DNA of 58,644 bases from Litoreibacter meonggei (GTDB lineage: Bacteria > Pseudomonadota > Alphaproteobacteria > Rhodobacterales > Rhodobacteraceae): positions 1 through 58,644 of the forward strand of contig NZ_RCCE01000010.1 in the NCBI RefSeq assembly GCF_003663885.1, read 5' to 3'. A program made the translations under genes and the position numbers. The notes beneath the pieces are model-generated. The model did not search any database, was not told the origin of the DNA, and saw nothing but the letters and a program-made list of their open reading frames with translations. Position 1 is the first letter of the stretch. Every line of letters starts with the position of its first letter. Shown one piece after another: positions 31,111 to 40,074 of the stretch.

Positions 31111-33023
31111 GATACAGACCAGAGATCGACGGGCTGCGCGCAGTTGCTGTGGTTCCGGTCATTTTGTTCCACGCCGGGCTCGGGCTGTTTGCGGGCGGCT
31201 TTGTCGGAGTGGATATCTTCTTTGTGATTTCGGGCTACCTGATCACCAGTATTATTTTGGCTGATTTGGCTAGGGGGCAGTTTTCGATCCTGACGTTCTA
31301 CGAGCGGCGCGCGCGCCGAATTTTGCCCGCATTGTTCACCGTGCTTATATGCTGTCTGCCCTTTGCGTGGATGTGGATGCTCCCCTCGCAGCTGAAAGAT
31401 TTCGGGCAGGGTCTTGTGGCGGTTTCGGTGTTTGCCTCCAATATTCTGTTCTATCGCCAGAGCGGCTATTTTGAACCTGCAGCAGAGGAAAACCCGCTGC
31501 TCCACACATGGTCTCTGGCGGTTGAGGAACAATATTACGTAGTTTTTCCGATTTTGTTGGTGCTGCTGTGGCCATTGAAGGCGCGGCGGGTCGGCCTCAT
31601 TATCATGGGCCTGGCTGCGATCAGCCTTGTGTTGAGTGACTGGGCTTCGCGTGTGCATCCCAGCGGCAATTTCTACCTTGCCCCGACCCGGGCCTGGGAA
31701 TTGCTGGCAGGCTCTCTATGTGCCTTTGCGCAGTCATCTTACGGTCAAAAGACACATGAGGGGCTGGCGATCTTGGGGACGGGTCTGATCGGAATTTCTA
31801 TCTTCGCCTTCGACGAAACGACCCCCTTCCCATCGTTTTACGCGCTGCTCCCTGTCGGCGGCACCGCGTTGATTATCTTGTTTGCGGCCCAAGGTACTCT
31901 TGTCGCCAAAGCCTTGTCTCTACGCCCGGTCTTGGGGCTGGGGCTGATCAGTTACTCTGCGTATCTGTGGCACCAACCGCTTTTGGCTTTTGCCCGCATC
32001 AAAGCGATTTTCGAGCCACACCCTTGGGTGATTGCGCTGCTGGTTCTAGCCTCCTTCAGCCTTGCCTATCTAAGCTGGCGCTTCGTTGAAGCGCCGTTTC
32101 GCAAGAAGCCCGCGCCGCTTTTAGATCGACGGGGTGTCTTTACGGTGTCGGCGCTGGCTTTGTCCGCGCTGATCGGGCTGGGGCTGGCGATCCATGTAAA
32201 AGATGGTCTGCCGAGCCGGTCGGTAGCGCTTCTACAAAAACCATTGATTGACCCGGCCCGAGCGCGCGACCGCAGCTATGCCCTGCTGCGCGATACAGGG
32301 CAAGAAGAGACGCGTTTGCGTGATTTTCTGGCTCAGGGTTCCGGCGCGCGCGTGCTGATCTTGGGGGACTCCCATTCCAAAGACATCTTCAATGCTTTCG
32401 TTCTCAATCAAGACGCCTATCCAGACGCTGTTTTTCTGCGGCGGGATCTATATGTCGGCTGCAAAGTCGCGGCGCGTGCGATCTCTGAGGACGGCAATAT
32501 CTATCAAACCTGCCCACGCGAGTTTGCCGCGCGCGCGCCTGATATCTTTGCCCGTGCGACCCATGTCATTTTGACAGGGCGTTGGCACAAGATGGAACGC
32601 CCCTTGGATATCGTCAGCGCCTATCTGAGCGGTTTGGCGGATATGGGTAAAGCAGTGAGTGTGTTTTCGAATACCGTCGAATATGCACCGGAGGCCCCGA
32701 AGTTGCTGCGCAAAGTGGCGCGCGACAGCGGGTTTTCCGGGGCGCAGACATTCCCGTCCAATGTTTCGGGGCAGCTGTTTTATAACAGCGTCGATCCTCA
32801 AATCGCCGCTTTTAACGACAGCCTGAAAGCGCTCGTCACCACGTATCCCGAGGTCTCTTACATCGAAAAGTCGGGCTTTATATGCGACTCTGGACTGGAA
32901 TATTGCGAAAGCGTGACCGACCGGGGGGACGCGATCTATTATGATTACGGGCATTGGACCTTACCGGGTGCCAGATATCTGGGACGCAGGATGTTGGAGC
33001 AAGGATTGCAGCCGCGCTTCTAG
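31107..33023 (+). CDS. Acyltransferase 3 with C-terminal SGNH domain (OafA-like)
   Basis: Two-part enzymes of this type move acetyl groups through an inner-membrane domain and transfer them outside with an SGNH domain. The 638-residue protein starts YRPEIDGLRAVAVVPVILFH, with the catalytic His, FVGVDIFFVISGYLIT, ERRARRILPALF and TWSLAVEEQYYVVFP. Ten or eleven membrane segments end near residue 360. The SGNH part has VLILGDSHSKDIF (about 418-430) and YYDYGHWTLPGA (Asp/His block). It is a clear paralogue of 44304-46244. It is translationally coupled to the flippase. Confidence 0.93.
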   Translation: MRYRPEIDGLRAVAVVPVILFHAGLGLFAGGFVGVDIFFVISGYLITSIILADLARGQFSILTFYERRARRILPALFTVLICCLPFAWMWMLPSQLKDFGQGLVAVSVFASNILFYRQSGYFEPAAEENPLLHTWSLAVEEQYYVVFPILLVLLWPLKARRVGLIIMGLAAISLVLSDWASRVHPSGNFYLAPTRAWELLAGSLCAFAQSSYGQKTHEGLAILGTGLIGISIFAFDETTPFPSFYALLPVGGTALIILFAAQGTLVAKALSLRPVLGLGLISYSAYLWHQPLLAFARIKAIFEPHPWVIALLVLASFSLAYLSWRFVEAPFRKKPAPLLDRRGVFTVSALALSALIGLGLAIHVKDGLPSRSVALLQKPLIDPARARDRSYALLRDTGQEETRLRDFLAQGSGARVLILGDSHSKDIFNAFVLNQDAYPDAVFLRRDLYVGCKVAARAISEDGNIYQTCPREFAARAPDIFARATHVILTGRWHKMERPLDIVSAYLSGLADMGKAVSVFSNTVEYAPEAPKLLRKVARDSGFSGAQTFPSNVSGQLFYNSVDPQIAAFNDSLKALVTTYPEVSYIEKSGFICDSGLEYCESVTDRGDAIYYDYGHWTLPGARYLGRRMLEQGLQPRF

Positions 33024-33033
33024 GGACTGCCGT

Positions 33034-34002
33034 CTATTTGTATTCGATCAGCTTCTTTTTACGGCCGGTAAGCCGCGCGCGGTAGTAGCTCAATACGCCA
33101 AGGGCTTCGGGAAGTTTCCCCAAGCTCAGGAAAAATGCTTGTGCCGGATCCCGGCTGCGTAACGCGAGGCGCAGGATTTGCGCAGGCCATGCCAGCAGGG
33201 CGATGTAAAACAATGGTGACACAAAGAGCCCGGCAAGGATGATCACCATCGTGCCTGCGCTCCAAATCAAGGCCCTGCGGGTTTGGACAACGTTATGGCG
33301 TTCGGGTGGTGCCCCGTGAAGTGCGGCCCCCTCGGCATAGGCATGCCCCGCCCGCTTGGCCCGCGTCCACCATTGCGAAAATCGGGTCAGGGCCGCGTCA
33401 TGCCATGTCATCTCAACATCCAGCCGCCAGATCGACCAACCAGCCTGACGCAAGCGTACGCATAGTTCGGGTTCCTCACCGGCGATCAGCGTTGGATTGA
33501 AATCCCCAACGGAGTGCAGGGCCTCCAGCCGCATCAAAGCATCCCCCCCGCAGGCGCGGGTTTGGCCTATAGGAGTATCCCATTCAAGATCGATGAGGCG
33601 GTTATAGATGCTCGCCTCTGGATGGCGTTCACGCCGCCTGCCGCAAACAACTGCCGCCTTTGGGGTCTGTGCCAAAAACTGCAAGGCGGTATCGAGCCAG
33701 CCATCGCGCAATTCGCAATCGCCATCAATAACTTGCACCAGTTCGGGAATGACCTCACCTGTCCGTAGCTGCGCAAGGCCTGCGTTGCGCGCGCGCGCTG
33801 CGGTGAAAGGCTGCTCCAGATCAAGGGCGATCACTTCGGCGCCAAGTGATGCCGCAGCTTCCCGGCTGCCATCTGTGGAACCGGAATCGACATAGATCAC
33901 CCGCGCAACCTGTGGCCGGAGCGCGCTGAGGCAGCGCTTTAGGCGGGCACCTTCATTGCGGCCAATTACGACCGCGCCGACATTGAGATGCGGGCGGGTC
34001 AC
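33034..34002 (-). CDS. Glycosyltransferase family 2 with C-terminal membrane segments
   Basis: GT2 enzymes add sugars from nucleotide donors. The 322-residue protein has the GT-A start VGAVVIGRNEGARLKRCLSA, YVDSGSTDGSREAA, an Asp motif (VQVIDGDCELRDGW) and an acceptor-side CGGDALMRLEAL block. Two hydrophobic segments near residues 245-280 suggest inner-membrane attachment. Its start overlaps the Wzy stop by four bases, so it belongs to the leftward operon GT4-WecB-Wzy-GT2. It converges on the acyltransferase gene with 10 bp between them. Confidence 0.91.
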   Translation of the reverse strand: MTRPHLNVGAVVIGRNEGARLKRCLSALRPQVARVIYVDSGSTDGSREAAASLGAEVIALDLEQPFTAARARNAGLAQLRTGEVIPELVQVIDGDCELRDGWLDTALQFLAQTPKAAVVCGRRRERHPEASIYNRLIDLEWDTPIGQTRACGGDALMRLEALHSVGDFNPTLIAGEEPELCVRLRQAGWSIWRLDVEMTWHDAALTRFSQWWTRAKRAGHAYAEGAALHGAPPERHNVVQTRRALIWSAGTMVIILAGLFVSPLFYIALLAWPAQILRLALRSRDPAQAFFLSLGKLPEALGVLSYYRARLTGRKKKLIEYK

Positions 34003-35528
34003 TGCGAGGGCCTTACGGGCGTGCGTGAATACTGCTTTTCGGATCGCGCTTTTGGAACGTGGGCGCGTGCGGATGCAGGCGCGTGTTCAGGTCGTGGCCT
34101 GGAATAGCCGGGCGTCTTTTTGTCGACCGGGTCCGGCTCATCAGCTTGGCTTATTTCGGCCTTGGTCAATTCCAGCCGCCCCGCCAAGGCCCCTGCGATC
34201 AGCCAGCTTAAAGGGGTAAGCCCCGAGTTGGGAATTAGGTCAATCAGATTACCCGCCAGCACGACGCAGAGAAGCGAGGTGGAAAGAGCCACTTCATATC
34301 GTCGTTTGCGAAAGGTCAGGAGCAGCACCGAGAGAGTGAGGAGCCCGAACTCGGTAATATATTTGACCCAGCCTCCTACGCCCAGCTTGATGATCCAGGT
34401 CCCGTCGGTGATGCTGATGTCACGGCCTTTTTCATCAAACACCCGTGAGCGTGACCACCCACCCCATCCAAACACCGGTTTCTGTGCCGCCCTCTCGAGG
34501 AGGATATCTTCATTCTCAAAGCGGAAACTCAGGGAGCCTGCGCGGCGGTCATCTATTTTTGCAGCAAACGACACCAAAGCATCTACCGGCACCCAGCCGC
34601 TGGTGCGCAAGACGGGATAGCTGAGAAAACAAATCGTAATGATGGACGACACCAGCATCTGCATCCGCGGGGTTGCAATCAAAACCAGTGGCATCAACAA
34701 CAAAGCAATTATAAGTGCACCAAGGGACTTGACCAGTACGAGCGTCATCAGCAGCCAAAGCATGGCCCATAGATATCTTTTGTAACCCAGACGCTTATAA
34801 CCTAGCGCACAGAGCACCGCGGTGGAGAAAAACAGACCAACAAATAGGCCATGTGCCAAAAAGACGGTCGGTCGATAGCCGCCGCCACGCAGGTTTTGAA
34901 GCCACCCGCCCGGATGATAGCCGTAAAGCATTTTGCTGAGCTGCGGGGAGATGCGAACCTCAAGGAGGGCCAGCAAGGAATATGCCAGACCAGCAAGGCA
35001 AACGATGCGTAAAATATCTTTATGGGCGTCGGGATGGGCCAGAATTTTTCGCCCCAGAAAGAACGGCAGCAACATGGTCAGGGCCGTGAGAGTATCCGAA
35101 AACGCATCAAAGGGGCGCAGCCCCCGCGAGATTTTCGGCCCATATATCTGCGGGACGGAATTGTTCAGGACAGTTGCAAAGGTGCCGAGGATCAACACCA
35201 GAAGCAATATGCGCATGATCGTGCTGCCGGGTAGCCATCCGGGCAAAATAACACTGCCCTGAAACGTCTGCGCGCCATTGCCTTGTGCGCCTGTTCTTAC
35301 GGCTTTGCTTTGCTGACCCAACCAGACGGCCACCGCCAACATAGCTGCAATGGCAGGGACAGAGCTCTTGTCGAGAGTTGGCAAAATAGGCGGATTGTAC
35401 AAAGTCCGGACCGGCAGCAGCAAATAGCCCCCGAGGATGGACCAGATCAGGGCATCTGTCGCCTTGAGCCGTGCGAACAGGATGAACACCACAACAGGCC
35501 AGGAAAATAGGGCAAAATAAGCGAACAT
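33999..35528 (-). CDS. wzy: Wzy-type polymerase / O-antigen ligase family membrane protein
   Basis: The 509-residue protein has about eleven hydrophobic segments and a large periplasmic loop. The motif region FRFENEDILLERAAQKPVFGWG with GGWSRSRVF after it matches the conserved pattern before the last helices in the Wzy/WaaL family (O-antigen ligase-like, PF04932 style). The last ~65 residues are a basic, proline-rich cytosolic tail (SRPRPEHAPASARAHVPKA) not typical of the family. Position between glycosyltransferases and presence of a Wzx on the plasmid favour polymerase over ligase. Confidence 0.82.
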   Translation of the reverse strand: MFAYFALFSWPVVVFILFARLKATDALIWSILGGYLLLPVRTLYNPPILPTLDKSSVPAIAAMLAVAVWLGQQSKAVRTGAQGNGAQTFQGSVILPGWLPGSTIMRILLLVLILGTFATVLNNSVPQIYGPKISRGLRPFDAFSDTLTALTMLLPFFLGRKILAHPDAHKDILRIVCLAGLAYSLLALLEVRISPQLSKMLYGYHPGGWLQNLRGGGYRPTVFLAHGLFVGLFFSTAVLCALGYKRLGYKRYLWAMLWLLMTLVLVKSLGALIIALLLMPLVLIATPRMQMLVSSIITICFLSYPVLRTSGWVPVDALVSFAAKIDDRRAGSLSFRFENEDILLERAAQKPVFGWGGWSRSRVFDEKGRDISITDGTWIIKLGVGGWVKYITEFGLLTLSVLLLTFRKRRYEVALSTSLLCVVLAGNLIDLIPNSGLTPLSWLIAGALAGRLELTKAEISQADEPDPVDKKTPGYSRPRPEHAPASARAHVPKARSEKQYSRTPVRPSQ

Positions 35529-35567
35529 GAGCTTACCCCGGACTGGTTGTTATGTGACGGAACATTT

Positions 35568-36350
35568 TCATTGGCCGCGCTTGTTCCCGACAGCGCGGGC
35601 GCGGAGTGCATCGCGCAAAAGCCCCGGCAGCAATGCAATGCATTTACCGTAACGACCAGCGAAACGGGCTGGGTTGGTGGCCAGCCGCCACAGCCATTCG
35701 GCGGCCAGCTTCCGCACGATTTTCGGCGCTCTGGTCTGCACCCCCGAGACGAAATCCGGACCGGCGCCGATAGACAAGAAGCCGATCTGGGGCAGTTTAG
35801 GTGCCGCGTAGCTGGCAAATAGCTCTTGTTTGGGGGCCCCCAAAGCCAAGAAACAGATGCGGGCGCCGGAGGCGGCCAGCTGTTCTATACAGGCGTCGGC
35901 CATAGGGCCGGTCGCGTCAAAACCCATAGGGGGTGAGATACATGTGGCCACTGTCAAACCCGGATAACGCCCTTTGAGAACGCGTGCGGCTTCGGCCAAA
36001 GAGGCTTCGGTCGAGCCCAGAAACGCCACTGGCGCATCGAGGCTGGCGGCCATGTCACAGATAGGATCGATCAGTTCGCTTCCGGGAACCAGATCGATTT
36101 GGTGGCCGGACAAGCGCGACAGCCAAACAATAGGATTGCCGTCAGCGGTTATATGAGAGTGGTTTGCATAGGCTTCGTGGAAGTCGGGCAATGCGCGCAT
36201 TTTGACGACGTGATCAAGATTGAGCGTTGCCACAGAAAACCCCTGCCCCGCGGCCACCCGGTCCTCGAGCTCAGTCAATAACACAGCGGCGGAGGCCACG
36301 TTGACGGCAATTGAAGGGGTGCTCTGGCGGTGACCTGACCAATCTATCAT
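35568..36350 (-). CDS. WecB/TagA/CpsF family glycosyltransferase (GT26)
   Basis: This family transfers GlcNAc/ManNAc-type sugars to lipid-linked acceptors at the membrane face. The core is clear: VATLNLDHVVKMRALPDF, ADGNPIVWLSRLSG (D-G-x-x-xV block), VAFLGSTEASLAEAARVL, ICFLALGAPKQELF and the basic C-terminal RAPKIVRKLAAEWLWRL. I use the ATG at 36350, giving 260 residues, the usual family size. ATGs at 36377 and 36437 are possible, none with a good ribosome site. The gene lies in the leftward operon with GT4, Wzy and GT2. Confidence 0.9.
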   Translation of the reverse strand: MIDWSGHRQSTPSIAVNVASAAVLLTELEDRVAAGQGFSVATLNLDHVVKMRALPDFHEAYANHSHITADGNPIVWLSRLSGHQIDLVPGSELIDPICDMAASLDAPVAFLGSTEASLAEAARVLKGRYPGLTVATCISPPMGFDATGPMADACIEQLAASGARICFLALGAPKQELFASYAAPKLPQIGFLSIGAGPDFVSGVQTRAPKIVRKLAAEWLWRLATNPARFAGRYGKCIALLPGLLRDALRARAVGNKRGQ

Positions 36351-36487
36351 CGTGGGTCCAGTTTCTAAAAATGCCATATACTTGCTACTACCATATCCGT
36401 CTTGCAGAGGCCAAACCCTTGCTGGGAATTGGAACATTATAATGACCGAGCCAAGGGGAGAAAGGGGCGTTCTGCTCGGCCTGCGGC

Positions 36488-37570
36488 TTATGATATCTCG
36501 CTCAGCCGTCTTGCCAGCCGCTTTGCGGCGTCATCCCAGCTATAGGAATGGGCAGTCTTGTAGGCGGTGTCGGAGCAGGTTTTCCACTGCAGGTCCGACA
36601 GCTGCGCCATGCGGATAATCTCTGCGGCGAAGGCATCTGCGTCACTGTCCAGCAGCACACCGTTGGTGCCGTCAATCAGATCGGGGGCCGCACCAGCACG
36701 GGTTGCCAGCACAGGTGTGCGGCAGGCCATAGCTTCCAGCAATGGCAGCCCGAAGCCTTCTTCCTTGCTGGTGAACAGCCACAGATCGCAGTTGGAATAA
36801 AGTGCTGCAATGCGGTCTTGTGGCGGATCGAGATGATAGGTGACCCAATCGGGCAACGGCAAATCATCCTTGGGCGCGCGGGCGCCAAACGCCATGGCTT
36901 CAATGTCAGGCAGGCTGTGTCTGACCTGCTCCAACGCAGAGATGGCGAGCCCCACATCTTTGATCGGGTTGGCGGTGTAGAGAAACCCAACCGTGAAGGG
37001 CGTTCCGCGCGCTCTGACAGGGGCATTGAACTGCTCCAGGTCGACAGAGTTGGGGAGCAGCTCGACCTCTTTGCAACCGTGACGGGTCATAAGCGCGTCG
37101 CGCACGAAACTGGACACCGCAAACTTATGCAGGGGCAGCGCATAGGTCGCTGCGACCCGATTACGGGGTTGAGTGCCGAACACCTCGTAGCCTTGGATGA
37201 GATAGGCTTTAACACCTTTGCTTGCGCTTAGACCGGCCACCCATTCAGCCGTCTCCCACCATGTGGCGATGATCGCGTCACCCTCGGGCACGTCGCTGTT
37301 TGTGACGGGCCTGCACCTGTCGAGAATGATGTGATTTGCGCCGAGAAAATCCAAAAGCGGGGACGGCTTGAAGACACGTAGAGGCGGGCGTCCCAGCAGC
37401 CGTCGCAGAGCCAGCCTCCAGCGCGGGTGGTGCGGGGCAGGTTGCGAGATCACTGTGATGTCGTGCCCCTGCTCAACCAGCTTGCGTGCATATATTGCCA
37501 CGACACGGGTGCCGCCAGCCAGGGACGCATATGGAAGAATAAACGTAATTCTCAAGACCTTGCGCCCCAA
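36488..37570 (-). CDS. Glycosyltransferase family 4
   Basis: The 360-residue GT-B enzyme has an N-terminal TFILPYASLAGGTRVVAIYA block (glycine-rich acceptor loop). The C-terminal half has the donor-site SKEEGFGLPLLEAMACRTPV, with the EX7E glutamates. A PNSVDLEQF motif marks the domain boundary. The start is a TTG at 37570 or a second TTG at 37555 with CAAGG before it. It is the first gene of the leftward operon and is divergent from the PKD/beta-helix gene. Confidence 0.9.
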   Translation of the reverse strand: MGRKVLRITFILPYASLAGGTRVVAIYARKLVEQGHDITVISQPAPHHPRWRLALRRLLGRPPLRVFKPSPLLDFLGANHIILDRCRPVTNSDVPEGDAIIATWWETAEWVAGLSASKGVKAYLIQGYEVFGTQPRNRVAATYALPLHKFAVSSFVRDALMTRHGCKEVELLPNSVDLEQFNAPVRARGTPFTVGFLYTANPIKDVGLAISALEQVRHSLPDIEAMAFGARAPKDDLPLPDWVTYHLDPPQDRIAALYSNCDLWLFTSKEEGFGLPLLEAMACRTPVLATRAGAAPDLIDGTNGVLLDSDADAFAAEIIRMAQLSDLQWKTCSDTAYKTAHSYSWDDAAKRLARRLSEIS

Positions 37571-37627
37571 TACCGGATCAACACCCCGTCAAATACGGGA
37601 GCGCGGATGAGAGGGCAACAGGTTCCA

Positions 37628-37653
37628 TACGCTGCTCGGCTCAGAGCAGCGTA
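37628..37653. promoter_or_regulatory. Perfect 10-bp inverted repeat in a divergent promoter region
   Basis: TACGCTGCTC and GAGCAGCGTA are separated by six bases. The site lies between a leftward glycosyltransferase start (37570) and a rightward secreted-protein start (37786). With no T run, an operator or an mRNA hairpin is more likely than a terminator. The rest of 37571-37785 shows no gene. Confidence 0.5.
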
Positions 37654-37785
37654 CGCCGCCATTACCAGTTTTTAGGGTCTGAATGTAAGTTTCCACGACT
37701 TCAACGGCGTGTTTGCACATTCGCCATCTGCCCCATCAGGAAGTCACAGAATGATCTTTACGAAACAGCTTGCCGTTGCGCAGGC

Positions 37786-39984
37786 TTGCTCCGCTTGGGC
37801 GGAGAAAAACATACTCCATTTGTCCCTTATCGCAGGTTTATTGCCGGATATGGCCCAATGATTGGTCTCTGCTTGGGAGTTTCCCCTTTGGTGGCCGCAT
37901 CTGGCGAAGACCCGGTAGAGACCGGTCTCGCAGATATCGTGATCGAGGTTCACCGTAGCGCCGATCAAGTGGCCCCCGAAGGGGTCTATTTTACCACGCG
38001 GGTATCTGGTTTCGATGTCGCACCTCAAGCCGTGGAGCAGGAATATGATCCCGCATTCCACGAGGTGTCCTATGCGTGGTCGCTTGGTGATGGTGGAACA
38101 TATGATGTGCCGCAGAAACTGCATCAGGCCCATCGCGATAAATCGGTGCGCTACACGCCCCACATTGCGCATGTTTTCGAAACCCCCGGCACCCATAGTG
38201 TAACAGTCACGGCGCTGGACGCCTCTGGTAACATGGCTACGGATACCGTCGAGATCGCGGTCGGAAATCCGGAGGTTGTTTATGCCGGTGCGCAAACGCT
38301 GGCAGTGGCCGCCGATGGCGATTTTACCAGTATGAACCTGCCTGCCGGGTATCAGGAATTCGCGTCGTTCAAGGCCGCACTAGAGGCCTATGAAAATCTT
38401 TCTGCACCCGGCCGGATGGTCTTGAAGGGCGGGGATGTCTGGACGGTCGAGAACCAATATCTGCGCACCGGATTGCCCAATTTCAGACTATGCTCCAAGG
38501 GGGGCACGGGCACTCCAGCGGTGCTCTATGCAGGTATGGCGGCGCACTTCATTCTACGCCCGCAGGGAGGCTATGATAGAGGCGCGGTGCTGGAGCATAT
38601 CAAGCTGCAAAGCGATTGGGACAGCACCATCGAAGGTCCACAGGTGGGAACACAGCCCCCAAAAGGGTTCATCCATTCGGAAGCGTCATTTACAGTCCTT
38701 CACAATTGTAAGGGCGAGGGCCTGAACCTGATGGCCAGCGCCGAGGCCCTGACAAATAAGGTTGGCGACAGCTTCCTGATCATCAGCGAATGCGACATCA
38801 CCAATTTTCAGGACTTTGGCTGTTATCATGCCAAATATGATGACGGCTATTTTGCGGTTATCGGATCGCGCATCGTTCAACATCCAGAGGCGATGATGGG
38901 TGGCGGGGCAAAAAGCGCGTATTACCCGACCAATGATCACGGGCCGTGCCGCTACCAGAACATCAAACAGTTCATATGGGACGCAAATGAGAGTTTCAGC
39001 CGCAATGGCTGGGACGGCTCTGCCCCGCCGAGTGCCGTTCAGTCGAATATCAGGATGCACAGTTACGGGCCAAACTACCGAGGCTGCGTCACACGCTCTG
39101 TCTTGGAGGCGTCAGACACAATCATTTCGCTGTCCACGGTCAACGGAAATGGCAACAGCGAGGTTGCCAATAACATCATCGCCATGAACCAGTTTACGGG
39201 CTATGCCAGAACGTCCCGGATGATCAACGTGGAGCATTCCGGATGCTCCATTTACAACAATGTGTTCACCCAGCCCGAGTATGATTCAACGGATGGATCG
39301 AAGTTCAATGGCGGCATCTATGCCGGCTTCCAGATTGGCTATGGCAAGACTGCAAATGAGATTGCGCGCGCGGCCCCCATTCGCGTGTTCAGCAATACCT
39401 TCGCTTTCCTGTTCACAGATAACGCTCTTGGTTCCAAAGGTCGGGCGGTCGAGCATCATGCCCGAAAACCGTTATGGGGTCTGTTTTCCGACGTTCTTGA
39501 CGAAAACAACCTGACGTATAGGCCCAATACGACGACAGTGCTGGATGGCGGTGGCGCGTTGGATTTGGCGCCACTTTGGCCGCCACATTTCCTTGGCTAC
39601 AAGTGGCAGGCGAACGCGGTGGCGGGCGCGCGGGGCAGCATTGCCGCCGGTACGACTGTTACGATCAATTTCACCCATCCCGACATTGGCACGTATTCGA
39701 TCGTCAAAACGGCAAACGCCAATGGCGGCTGGGGGATGTCCTATGCGGGTGGCAGCACGCCAAATGCGGCGGATCTGGTGGCCTATGGCGCGAAACCTGT
39801 TGAGGACGAGCAACTGACGATCGACGCAGGGTCTGCCACCGCACCAGACACGATCGCAAGTTACGCGCCCTTGCTCGGGAACATAAATATTGGAGCTGCC
39901 GTCCCGGGGCGTTTCAATCCACGTGACCTGTTTGGCAAAATCCGCCCGCCCCGCCCGTCGACAGGCGCCAGCGAGCCCGCCTAG
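37786..39984 (+). CDS. Secreted protein with PKD-like domain and right-handed beta-helix
   Basis: The 732-residue frame includes a hydrophobic export segment MIGLCLGVSPLVAASG. A PKD-like beta domain follows (about 48-160, with VSYAWSLGDGGTYDV and HVFETPGTHSVTVTALDASG). A long right-handed beta-helix region (about 200-560, with repeated N-x-I/V-rungs such as IYNNVFTQPEYDS) and a C-terminal beta domain complete it. The fold suits a polysaccharide lyase, epimerase or hydrolase acting on the exported polymer, but no catalytic residues can be assigned. The start is unclear: TTG at 37786 keeps basic residues before the hydrophobic stretch, while ATG at 37858 would begin inside it. Confidence 0.8.
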   Translation: MLRLGGEKHTPFVPYRRFIAGYGPMIGLCLGVSPLVAASGEDPVETGLADIVIEVHRSADQVAPEGVYFTTRVSGFDVAPQAVEQEYDPAFHEVSYAWSLGDGGTYDVPQKLHQAHRDKSVRYTPHIAHVFETPGTHSVTVTALDASGNMATDTVEIAVGNPEVVYAGAQTLAVAADGDFTSMNLPAGYQEFASFKAALEAYENLSAPGRMVLKGGDVWTVENQYLRTGLPNFRLCSKGGTGTPAVLYAGMAAHFILRPQGGYDRGAVLEHIKLQSDWDSTIEGPQVGTQPPKGFIHSEASFTVLHNCKGEGLNLMASAEALTNKVGDSFLIISECDITNFQDFGCYHAKYDDGYFAVIGSRIVQHPEAMMGGGAKSAYYPTNDHGPCRYQNIKQFIWDANESFSRNGWDGSAPPSAVQSNIRMHSYGPNYRGCVTRSVLEASDTIISLSTVNGNGNSEVANNIIAMNQFTGYARTSRMINVEHSGCSIYNNVFTQPEYDSTDGSKFNGGIYAGFQIGYGKTANEIARAAPIRVFSNTFAFLFTDNALGSKGRAVEHHARKPLWGLFSDVLDENNLTYRPNTTTVLDGGGALDLAPLWPPHFLGYKWQANAVAGARGSIAAGTTVTINFTHPDIGTYSIVKTANANGGWGMSYAGGSTPNAADLVAYGAKPVEDEQLTIDAGSATAPDTIASYAPLLGNINIGAAVPGRFNPRDLFGKIRPPRPSTGASEPA

Positions 39985-40009
39985 TCCGCAGCAGCTCACA
40001 CTTTACTAA

Positions 40010-40041
40010 TCACGCGCGCGGCTGCAATGCTGCGCGCGTGA
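40010..40041. other. Strong GC-rich hairpin between two rightward genes
   Basis: TCACGCGCGC and GCGCGCGTGA are perfect 10-bp arms with a 12-base interior that can pair further. It lies 26 bp after the beta-helix gene and 34 bp before the next start. There is no T run, so it may be a Rho-dependent or mRNA-stability element. Confidence 0.45.
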
Positions 40042-40074
40042 ACATGTGAGAGTAGACGGGACATATTGGCGCTT

